Source: Paracoccaceae bacterium (GTDB lineage Bacteria > Pseudomonadota > Alphaproteobacteria > Rhodobacterales > Rhodobacteraceae). From it: a stretch of 15,185 nt of DNA. The translations under genes were made by a program, and so were the position numbers. The notes beneath the pieces were generated by a model. The model searched no databases. It saw only the letters and a program-made list of their open reading frames with translations, and had not been told where the DNA came from. The DNA lies in contig JAFGVZ010000220.1 of assembly GCA_016937725.1 (NCBI GenBank), forward strand, positions 1 to 15,185. Direction: 5' to 3'. The stretch's first letter is position 1, and every line of letters begins with the position of its first letter. Below are positions 5,984 through 12,608 of the stretch, in pieces.

Positions 5984-7165
5984 GTGGCGTTTGATGCATT
6001 GCCGGTGTTCGGACAAAACCCGACAGATGTTCGATTTGTGCAAGACCCCTACCCTGCCTATAACCGTATGCGGGCGCTTGGGCCGGTTGTGTATTGGCAG
6101 GATTACGCCCTGCCCTGCACGACCGGCTTTGCCGCCACAAATGCCGTTTTGCGGGACCGGCGTTTTGGCCGGGTGCCTCTGATCGCGCCGGATATCCCGC
6201 CACATCTGGCCCCGTTTTACGAAATTGAAGCGCATTCCATGTTAGAGCTGGAACCGCCCCGCCATACCCGCTTGCGCGCGCTCGTTCTGCGGGCCTTCAC
6301 CTCGCGGCGGATTGCGGCACTTGCGCCAGAGATCGACGCGCTGGCGCATGAGCTTATCGACAAACGGCCCGATGGCGCATTCGACCTGCTTGCACACTTT
6401 GCACAGCCCTTGCCGGTCATTATCATCGCCCGGCTGCTCGGCGTGCCCGAAACCATGGCCCCGGACCTGCTACGCTGGTCGAACGCGATGGTTGGTATGT
6501 ATCAGGCCGGACGCAGCCGCGCGATGGAAGATGCCGCAAGCCTTGCTGCGACCGAGTTCACCGATTTCCTGCGCGGTTACATTGCCGCCCGTCGCGCCCA
6601 GCCCGCCGATGACCTGATCACCCATCTGATCGCAGCCGAAGAAGACGGGCAAACGCTGAGCACGGACGAGATGATCTCGACCTGCATTCTGCTTTTGAAC
6701 GCGGGCCATGAAGCGACGGTGCATAGCCTTGGGCTGGCGGTGAAAACCCTGCTGGAACACAAGCTTTGGCCTGCGCCCATCACCGACGCGTTGGTGGAGG
6801 AATGCCTGCGCTTCGACCCGGCACTGCATTTGTTCACCCGCTGGGCCTACGACGACATAAATGTGATGGGCGTGACCATCCCGCGCGGGGCGCAAATCGC
6901 CTGCCTGTTGGGCGCCGCCAATCGCTGCCCACGCCATTGGGATAACGCGCATCTGTTCAACCCCGCCCGCCCTGCCAAGGCCCATGCAGGCTTCGGCGCG
7001 GGGCTGCATTTCTGCCTTGGCGCGCCCCTTGCGCGGTTGGAACTGCGCCACGCCCTGACAGCCCTTTGCGCCAGATTGCCGCGCCTGACGCTGGCAGAGC
7101 CGCCCCGGATGGCCAGTATCTACCATTTTCACGGGTTGGAACGGCTGATGGTGCGCGCCGAGTAA
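5984..7165 (+). CDS. Cytochrome P450, soluble bacterial type
   Basis: The 393-residue protein has the P450 landmarks in order: HTRLRALVLRAF (C-helix region), the I-helix oxygen-activation motif AGHEAT (240-245, Thr245), the K-helix ExxR (Glu273-Arg276 in ECLR), and the heme-binding loop FGAGLHFCLG with the axial ligand Cys344. There is no membrane anchor, as in class I bacterial P450s that take electrons from a ferredoxin and ferredoxin reductase, neither of which is nearby. The start is taken as GTG 5984 because of AAGG spacing. The TTG at 5978, which overlaps the peptidase stop, is the alternative. The segment between the ANR motif and the heme loop is shorter than usual (CPRHWDNAHLFNPARPAKAH), but no key residue is missing. 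Its substrate is unknown, and close coupling to a peptidase gives no clear hint. Confidence 0.93.
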   Translation: MAFDALPVFGQNPTDVRFVQDPYPAYNRMRALGPVVYWQDYALPCTTGFAATNAVLRDRRFGRVPLIAPDIPPHLAPFYEIEAHSMLELEPPRHTRLRALVLRAFTSRRIAALAPEIDALAHELIDKRPDGAFDLLAHFAQPLPVIIIARLLGVPETMAPDLLRWSNAMVGMYQAGRSRAMEDAASLAATEFTDFLRGYIAARRAQPADDLITHLIAAEEDGQTLSTDEMISTCILLLNAGHEATVHSLGLAVKTLLEHKLWPAPITDALVEECLRFDPALHLFTRWAYDDINVMGVTIPRGAQIACLLGAANRCPRHWDNAHLFNPARPAKAHAGFGAGLHFCLGAPLARLELRHALTALCARLPRLTLAEPPRMASIYHFHGLERLMVRAE

Positions 7166-7270
7166 TGCCTTCCCCTTGAACCTTGGCAGCATATGTTACA
7201 CACATCGCAAAGCTGCGGCCCGGTTTCGCACGCGCCCCAACGCCGCAAAATACAAGCAGGACCTACAGGC

Positions 7271-8242
7271 ATGACCAACCTTAGCAAGCCCACCGAAGAA
7301 ATCTCCGTCCGTGATGTGTTCGGAATTGACAGCGACATGACCGTCAAGGGCTTTGCAGAGGCCACAGACCGCGTGCCGGCAATGGACCCGACCTATAAAT
7401 TCGACCCAGACACGACCTTGGCCATTCTGGCGGGCTTTGCCTATAATCGCCGGGTGATGATCCAAGGCTATCACGGCACGGGCAAATCCACCCATATCGA
7501 ACAGGTGGCGGCGCGGCTGAACTGGCCCTCTGTGCGGGTGAACCTGGACAGCCATATCAGCCGGATTGACCTGATCGGCAAGGACGCGATCAAACTGCGC
7601 GACGGGGTGCAGGTCACAGAATTTCAGGATGGCATCTTGCCTTGGGCGCTGCGCAACCCGGTGGCGATCGTGTTCGACGAATACGATGCGGGTCGCCCCG
7701 ACGTGATGTTCGTCATCCAGCGTGTTCTGGAGCATGATGGCAAGCTGACGCTGCTAGACCAGAACGAAATCATCACCCCGCACCCGTCTTTCCGCCTGTT
7801 TGCCACCGCGAACACGGTGGGCTTGGGCGACACAACGGGCCTTTATCATGGCACGCAACAGATTAACCAAGCGCAGATGGACCGCTGGTCACTTGTGGCC
7901 ACGCTAAACTACCTGAGCCACGATGCCGAGGTCGCCATCGTGCTGTCGAAAAACCCGGCCTATAACACGGCGAAGGGCCGCCAAGAGATCAGCCAGATGG
8001 TCACGGTTGCGGATATGACGCGCACGGCCTTCATGAATGGCGATCTGTCCACCGTCATGTCGCCCCGCACGGTCATAAACTGGGCCGAGAATGCGCGGAT
8101 TTTCCGGTCGGTCGGCTATGCGTTCCGCTTGTCCTTCCTGAACAAATGCGACGAGTTGGAACGCCAAACCGTGGCAGAGTTCTACCAGCGTTGCTTCGAC
8201 GAGGAACTGCCCGAATCGGCGGCCAGCATGTCGCTGGGCTAA
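7271..8242 (+). CDS. cobS: Aerobic cobaltochelatase subunit CobS (AAA+ ATPase)
   Basis: CobS is the MoxR-like AAA+ ATPase of the CobN-CobS-CobT complex, which uses ATP to insert cobalt into hydrogenobyrinic acid a,c-diamide in aerobic cobalamin synthesis. The 323-residue protein shows Walker A GYHGTGKST (66-74), Walker B VAIVFDEYD (131-139), the family N-terminus (VRDVFGIDSDMTVKGF) and RLFATANTVGLGD. ATG 7271 is chosen, with AGGA nine bases upstream. The in-frame ATG at 7193 would add 26 residues with no CobS-like character. It follows the P450 after 105 bases and may have its own promoter, though none is clear. Its partner cobT lies 2.4 kb downstream instead of next to it; cobN is not in the window. 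Confidence 0.96.
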   Translation: MTNLSKPTEEISVRDVFGIDSDMTVKGFAEATDRVPAMDPTYKFDPDTTLAILAGFAYNRRVMIQGYHGTGKSTHIEQVAARLNWPSVRVNLDSHISRIDLIGKDAIKLRDGVQVTEFQDGILPWALRNPVAIVFDEYDAGRPDVMFVIQRVLEHDGKLTLLDQNEIITPHPSFRLFATANTVGLGDTTGLYHGTQQINQAQMDRWSLVATLNYLSHDAEVAIVLSKNPAYNTAKGRQEISQMVTVADMTRTAFMNGDLSTVMSPRTVINWAENARIFRSVGYAFRLSFLNKCDELERQTVAEFYQRCFDEELPESAASMSLG

Positions 8243-8246
8243 GATT

Positions 8247-8687
8247 ATGGCCTCGGCGCTGGCGGGAGTTATCGGGTTGGCGCTGATCCTGACGACCGTT
8301 GCCGTGCATTACGAAGCCTTGCGCCTGTTGGGCCGTGCCATGGCGGGTAGTCGCATGCGCCCAAGGGTGAAGGTGTTGCTGGTCATCTTGGGATGCATTG
8401 CCGCGCATCTGGTCGAAATCTTGATCTATGCTGCCGCCTACGGGTTGGTGCTGCGCAGCCCAAGCTTGGGCAATATTGAAGGGCTTTTCACCGGCACCGC
8501 AACCGAACTGATCTATTTCGCCATGACCAGCTACACCACGCTTGGCATTGGCGATGTCTATCCGACCGGCCCCTTACAGCTGATCGTGGGGATGGCGTCA
8601 CTCAACGGGTTCTTGCTGATCACATGGTCGGCGTCGTTCACCTATCTGGTCATGCAGCGCTATTGGCACCCAGAGTTGGAAGACTAG
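8247..8687 (+). CDS. Small potassium-channel-like membrane protein
   Basis: The 146-residue protein has three predicted membrane helices (about 4-26, 42-69 and 108-135) with a pore helix and filter-like loop between the last two: YFAMTSYTTLGIGDVYPTG, where TTLGIGD (97-103) corresponds to the TVGYGD potassium filter. This matches the Ion_trans_2 (two-TM/pore) family, with one extra N-terminal helix and no cytoplasmic ligand domain. ATG 8247 begins four bases after the cobS stop, so the two are probably co-translated; the ribosome binding site is weak. The filter differs from the canonical form (Leu inserted before Gly, Ile for Tyr), so ion selectivity is uncertain. Any role alongside cobS is not established from sequence. 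Confidence 0.85.
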   Translation: MASALAGVIGLALILTTVAVHYEALRLLGRAMAGSRMRPRVKVLLVILGCIAAHLVEILIYAAAYGLVLRSPSLGNIEGLFTGTATELIYFAMTSYTTLGIGDVYPTGPLQLIVGMASLNGFLLITWSASFTYLVMQRYWHPELED

Positions 8688-8834
8688 CCCCGCATTGCGG
8701 CCACTCGCTTCGGGCCAAGCAGGATTACCGGCAGGTTCAGAGACAATTCCACCGTAACGCCTTAATTCACCCGCAGCGCGGCCACAAAGGCCCGGCATTC
8801 ATGACCGCAATCTGGTTCATCAGGATTGCCGATC

Positions 8835-9773
8835 ATGCTTTACAAAACCACAGCGATCATTGCTTCAACACTTCTGATCAGCGCCTGCTCTGGCGGCGTC
8901 GGCCCCTCGGCCACGATAAGCCAACCCAGCAGCGCGACCGCTGGCGCACAGCCCAATTCGCTGCCGCAATCTGGACAGGGCAATTCCGGCGGTGTTGTTT
9001 CGGGCGATGGTCCTGCCGCCGCCGGGGTCGAAGCGACCATGCGCTATAACAGACGCGACGGGGTTGCCAGGGCAGAGCGCTGGATGGGTGCACAGGTCGA
9101 GTTCCACAATGGCGATCTGACCGGCGTTTCGATCAATTGTTCCCGCGCGGGCGGCGGGGCTGTCGTGCCCGAATGCCAAGCCACGAATGCCGAAAAAGCG
9201 TGGCTCGTCAATGAACTTAGCGGAAGCTATGCCTATGCGGGCGGGTTCGCCGTGGAAGGACATGGCACAGCGCGCGATCAGGACAGTTTCGTGACCGTAC
9301 ATTCCGGCCCCGGCATGAACCCCGGCGAGGCGGTTACCCTGCCCGGCGAAAGCGTGGATTACAGAGGCCAGTTTCAGGCTGGTGCCGGACTGACCGTGAA
9401 TGGCACGCATCATGAAGGCCGCGTCACCGGATCTGTTGATCTGACTGCCGATTTTGCTTCTGGGGCGCTCTCGGCCGATTTTGGTGGCAGCCTTTATGAT
9501 GAAACCATCAAGGATTACGTCAGGCTGGACGCCGGGTTCGAGGATGCCGTCATCGGGCAGGATGGACGCTTCTTCAACACAGCCGACACAACATTTTCCT
9601 ACAACGGTAGTCAAGCTTGGGGAGAGTTGGACGGTGCCTTCTACGGCCCCAATGCCGAAGAAGCGGCCGGAACCTTCGGCTTTGGCAACGCCTCTGGCGG
9701 GATGACCGGTATCATGCTGGGGTGCACCGAATACAACCCAAGCAATTGCGTGGCGCCCGCGCCGCGCTTTTAA
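8835..9773 (+). CDS. Lipoprotein with transferrin-binding-protein-like beta-barrel domain
   Basis: The 312-residue protein starts with a lipoprotein signal peptide ending in the lipobox LISAC (Cys18), followed by a Gly/Ser/Pro/Gln-rich linker (about 19-62) and a glycine-rich, beta-strand-like domain. Near the end, GELDGAFYGPNAEEAAGTF (263-281) is the signature of the TbpB-like barrel family (FYGP.A.E..G.F). Pairs Cys102/Cys114 and Cys297/Cys305 could form two short disulfide loops. It should be anchored in the outer membrane. TbpB relatives in pathogens bind transferrin, but environmental bacteria carry many such barrels with unknown ligands, and no TonB receptor or Slam translocator gene is nearby. 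ATG 8835 is preferred because AGGA (8822-8825) lies nine bases upstream. The TTG at 8826 abuts that site. Confidence 0.87.
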   Translation: MLYKTTAIIASTLLISACSGGVGPSATISQPSSATAGAQPNSLPQSGQGNSGGVVSGDGPAAAGVEATMRYNRRDGVARAERWMGAQVEFHNGDLTGVSINCSRAGGGAVVPECQATNAEKAWLVNELSGSYAYAGGFAVEGHGTARDQDSFVTVHSGPGMNPGEAVTLPGESVDYRGQFQAGAGLTVNGTHHEGRVTGSVDLTADFASGALSADFGGSLYDETIKDYVRLDAGFEDAVIGQDGRFFNTADTTFSYNGSQAWGELDGAFYGPNAEEAAGTFGFGNASGGMTGIMLGCTEYNPSNCVAPAPRF

Positions 9774-9789
9774 TGCCGCAAAGCGCAAA

Positions 9790-9816
9790 CCCCCGCATCC
9801 GGACCGGGTGCGGGGG
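9790..9816. terminator. Strong hairpin between convergent lipoprotein and flavin reductase genes
   Basis: CCCCCGCA (9790-9797) pairs with TGCGGGGG (9809-9816). The stem continues through a T-G wobble and CCG/CGG and leaves the 3-base loop GAC. It lies 16 bases after the lipoprotein stop and 13 before the flavin reductase stop, so it can serve both converging genes. No long U-run follows on either strand, so efficiency is uncertain. Confidence 0.7.
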
Positions 9817-9829
9817 CTATATTCGTCCG

Positions 9830-10423
9830 TTACCCTGCGTGGCGCGCCGCCATGGTGGCACGGGTCCACCAATCCAACTCGCTCAGCATGGCGTCTGCGG
9901 AACCGCCGATGCTGGCTTCCAGCGTCTCGATCGGTTTGGGGTCGCCGCCCAGCGGGTGCACGCTAAAGAAATCGCCGCCGCCGATATGCACCGCCGACCG
10001 GGTTGAGGCCATTTGCAATTCGATCCCGATCGTGCGCAGATGTTCTGCCGCGCGGGTGCCGCCGACAGACCCGTAGCTGACAATGCCGAAGGCCTTGCGG
10101 TTCCATTCGACATAGGCTTGGTCCAGCGCGTTTTTCAGCGCGCCGGTGATCGAGCGGTTATATTCCGGCGTGACGAAAATGAACCCATCATATTGCGCCA
10201 GCGTTTCTTGCCATTTCACCGCAGCCGGGTCCTGGCTGGGCATCCAGGCATTCGATGCCATCTCGTTGAACAAGGGCAGCGGATGATCTTTCAGGTCGAT
10301 CAGGTCTACCTGCCAATCGCCGCGCGCCTTTGCGCGGCCGACGATCCATTCGGCGGGGGCCAGCCCGAAACGGCTATCGCGGGTGGTGCCAAGAATGACG
10401 CCAATGCGGGGGGTGGTGGTCAT
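9830..10423 (-). CDS. NADPH-dependent FMN reductase family protein (flavodoxin-fold)
   Basis: The 197-residue protein belongs to the NADPH-dependent FMN reductase family, whose members reduce flavin, quinones, azo dyes or chromate in the cytoplasm. It shows an N-terminal phosphate-binding loop (GVILGTTRDSR, 8-18), the family motif TPEYNRSITGALKNALD (85-101), and GSVGGTRA (118-125) near the isoalloxazine site. ATG 10423 is chosen because GGAGAGA lies just upstream; the frame stays open to 10690, but that extension overlaps the start of cobT. It is the only minus-strand gene in the 4.6-12.5 kb stretch, divergent from cobT and convergent with the lipoprotein gene. The substrate is unknown. An attractive but unproven idea is that it supplies reduced flavin for the Co(II)-to-Co(I) reduction after cobalt insertion. 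Confidence 0.93.
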   Translation of the reverse strand: MTTTPRIGVILGTTRDSRFGLAPAEWIVGRAKARGDWQVDLIDLKDHPLPLFNEMASNAWMPSQDPAAVKWQETLAQYDGFIFVTPEYNRSITGALKNALDQAYVEWNRKAFGIVSYGSVGGTRAAEHLRTIGIELQMASTRSAVHIGGGDFFSVHPLGGDPKPIETLEASIGGSADAMLSELDWWTRATMAARHAG

Positions 10424-10498
10424 GTTGCTCTCTCCGGTGTGGGTGTGTTGCATGACGGCATATTGTCCAAACGCTTGCGCCGCGAAAGGTCGCTTTGC

Positions 10499-10513
10499 GC
10501 ACAGACCCTGTGC
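10499..10513. repeat. Inverted repeat GCACAG-ACC-CTGTGC in the divergent gap before cobT
   Basis: Perfect 6-base arms GCACAG (10499-10504) and CTGTGC (10508-10513) flank ACC. It lies in the 172-base divergent gap between the flavin reductase and cobT, about 85 bases from each start, so it could be a shared operator or a small RNA hairpin. No cobalamin riboswitch signature was seen in the gap. Confidence 0.45.
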
Positions 10514-10595
10514 AACGGCGCGGGGTGAGCGCTTTCCTTTCGCGGGTGGCTGGTCTATCTGTGAACCAACAAAAACTTCCACGTTTCGGTGACGC

Positions 10596-12470
10596 ATGAG
10601 CAAGCCTTCCGACAACCCGGCAGACCCGTTCAAGAAAGCCCTGTCGGAAACCGCCCGCACGATGGCCGACGCACGCGATATGACGGTCACCTATTCGGTC
10701 GACCCGCCGGGCCTGTCGAACGACGCGATGCGCCTGCCGCAAGTGACCCGCCGCATGACCCGGGACGAGGTGCTTCTGGCACGCGGCACCGCCGACAGCC
10801 TGGCCCTGCGGCATCGCTTTCATGACACCAAAACCCATGCCCGCTACATGCCGCAGGGCGAAATGGCGCGCGAATTGTATCAGGCGATGGAAGACGCGCG
10901 CTGCGAAGCGGTGGGCGCGCGCTACATGCCGGGCACGGCAGGCAATATTGATGCGCGCATTGCCCATGATGCGAGCCGCAAGGGCTATGCCCAAATCCGC
11001 GACCGCAAGGACGCGCCCCTGCCCATCGCCGCCAGCTACATGATCCGCGAAATGGCAACGGGGCGCACCTTGCCCGAAGGGGCCGACAATGTGCTGGACC
11101 TATGGCGCGGCTTTATCGAAGAACGCGCGGGTGGCACGCTGGAAGGGCTGGACAACGTGTTGGCCGATCAAGGCGCCTTCGCCCGTTTCACCCGCCGCAT
11201 GATCGAAGATCTGGGCTTTGGCGACCAATTGGGCGACGACCCGGACGATACCGGCGACGAGGACGAGGGCACCGAGGACGACAGCGACGAGCAGCCCGAC
11301 GAACCCGAAAACCCTGACAGCCAAGGCGAGGACGACAGCAGCGACGACGAAAGCACGGACGAGGACGGGCAGTCGCAGGACGCCGCCCAGGCCGATCTGG
11401 CCGTGGACGAGGAAGCCGAGGACGAAATGTCGGACGAAGCGGAATTGCCCGAGGGCGAAGCGCCTATGGACCCGCCGCCGCCCCCGCCGCATTCCGAAGC
11501 GAGCGCCGATTACAAGGTCTTCACCACCGCCCATGACGAAGAAATCCGCGCCGAGGATCTGGCCGAACCTGCCGAACTGGAACGCCTGCGGGCCTATCTG
11601 GACCAACAGTTGGAACCGCTGAAAGGGGCCGTGTCACGGCTGGCCAACAAGTTGCAGCGTCGCTTGCAGGCGCAGCAAAACCGGTCGTGGCTGTTCGATC
11701 TGGAAGAAGGCACGCTCGATGCCGGGCGCTTGGCGCGCGTGGTCGCCAATCCGACCACGCCGCTATCGTTCAAACAGGAAAAGGACACCGAATTCCGCGA
11801 CACGGTTGTCACGCTGCTATTGGACAATTCCGGCTCCATGCGCGGGCGGCCCATTTCCATCGCCGCCATCTGCGCCGATGTGCTGGCCCGCACGCTGGAG
11901 CGGTGCAACGTGAAGGTCGAAATCCTTGGCTTCACCACCCGCGCGTGGAAGGGTGGCCTCTCGCGCGAGAAATGGCTGGCCGAGGGGCGCAGCCTTCAAC
12001 CGGGCCGCCTGAACGATCTGCGCCACATCATTTACAAGCAGGCCGATGCGCCATGGCGACGCGTGCGCCCCAATCTGGGGCTGATGATGAAAGAGGGCCT
12101 GCTGAAGGAAAACATCGACGGCGAGGCGCTGGAATGGGCGCATCGGCGGATGCTGGCACGGCCAGAGGCACGGAAAATCCTGATGGTGATCTCTGACGGG
12201 GCGCCGGTCGATGACAGCACGCTGTCAGTAAACCCCGCCAATTATCTGGAACGCCATTTGCGCGATGTGATCGCCATGGTCGAAAAACGCCGCGCGGTGG
12301 AACTCTTGGCGATCGGCATCGGCCATGACGTGACGCGCTATTATAACCGCGCCGTGACGATTACCGATGTGGAACAGCTTGCAGGCGCGATGACCGAACA
12401 GCTTGCGGCCCTGTTTGACAAAGACCCGCGGGCGCGCGCCCGCTTTGCGGGGATCAAGCGCGCGGTCTGA
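10596..12470 (+). CDS. cobT: Aerobic cobaltochelatase subunit CobT
   Basis: CobT is the second chaperone-like subunit of the aerobic cobaltochelatase. It forms a stacked ring complex with the AAA+ protein CobS and acts with the catalytic subunit CobN to insert cobalt into hydrogenobyrinic acid a,c-diamide. The 624-residue length is normal. The order is an N-terminal CobT domain (about 1-205), a very acidic low-complexity linker (about 208-292, rich in Asp, Glu and Ser) ending in a run of six prolines (293-298), and a C-terminal von Willebrand A domain with the MIDAS motif DNSGSM (Asp410, Ser412, Ser414) plus SDGAPVDDSTL. The start ATG 10596 has only a weak GGTGA upstream. It stands apart from cobS, behind a divergent gene, so it needs its own promoter. 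The gene beyond it converges with no obvious terminator between them. Confidence 0.96.
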   Translation: MSKPSDNPADPFKKALSETARTMADARDMTVTYSVDPPGLSNDAMRLPQVTRRMTRDEVLLARGTADSLALRHRFHDTKTHARYMPQGEMARELYQAMEDARCEAVGARYMPGTAGNIDARIAHDASRKGYAQIRDRKDAPLPIAASYMIREMATGRTLPEGADNVLDLWRGFIEERAGGTLEGLDNVLADQGAFARFTRRMIEDLGFGDQLGDDPDDTGDEDEGTEDDSDEQPDEPENPDSQGEDDSSDDESTDEDGQSQDAAQADLAVDEEAEDEMSDEAELPEGEAPMDPPPPPPHSEASADYKVFTTAHDEEIRAEDLAEPAELERLRAYLDQQLEPLKGAVSRLANKLQRRLQAQQNRSWLFDLEEGTLDAGRLARVVANPTTPLSFKQEKDTEFRDTVVTLLLDNSGSMRGRPISIAAICADVLARTLERCNVKVEILGFTTRAWKGGLSREKWLAEGRSLQPGRLNDLRHIIYKQADAPWRRVRPNLGLMMKEGLLKENIDGEALEWAHRRMLARPEARKILMVISDGAPVDDSTLSVNPANYLERHLRDVIAMVEKRRAVELLAIGIGHDVTRYYNRAVTITDVEQLAGAMTEQLAALFDKDPRARARFAGIKRAV

Positions 12471-12608
12471 AGTGGTCACTCGAGCACAGGCTAGCTTGGC
12501 GTAACCGATATGTGGGCGTCGACACCGCTCCAGTCGATCACAGCGATCAGTTGCTTTGGGCCGTGCCGTGGCCGGGGCCAAGACATCAGGCACTGATAGA
12601 GAGGGTGC

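Noticed and set aside
7193..7270. Upstream in-frame extension of CobS from ATG 7193
   Set aside because: The added 26 residues do not resemble CobS N-termini, and ATG 7271 has a well-spaced AGGA.
7166..7270. Cobalamin riboswitch upstream of cobS (also checked before cobT, 10424-10595)
   Set aside because: No B12-box-like conserved segment or suitable paired structure was found, and the gaps are short for this element.
8688..8834. Promoter before the lipoprotein gene
   Set aside because: GGCC-ACAAA-GGCC and some AT-rich bases are present, but no convincing -35/-10 pair at usual spacing.
8865..9872. 335-codon minus-strand frame opposite the lipoprotein gene
   Set aside because: The plus strand carries a good ribosome binding site, lipobox and TbpB signature. 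The antisense frame has no such support and runs through the terminator hairpin.
10424..10690. N-terminal extension of the flavin reductase to 10690
   Set aside because: It would overlap cobT, adds 89 residues before a standard flavodoxin-like N-terminus, and ATG 10423 has a good ribosome binding site.
11100..11606. Minus-strand frame rich in Val, Leu and Phe opposite the acidic cobT linker
   Set aside because: The hydrophobic look is the reverse complement of Asp/Glu codons, not a membrane protein.
12471..12608. Terminator in the convergent gap between cobT and pseG
   Set aside because: Only short, imperfect inverted repeats without T-runs are present (for example AGCAC/GTGCT), too weak to call.
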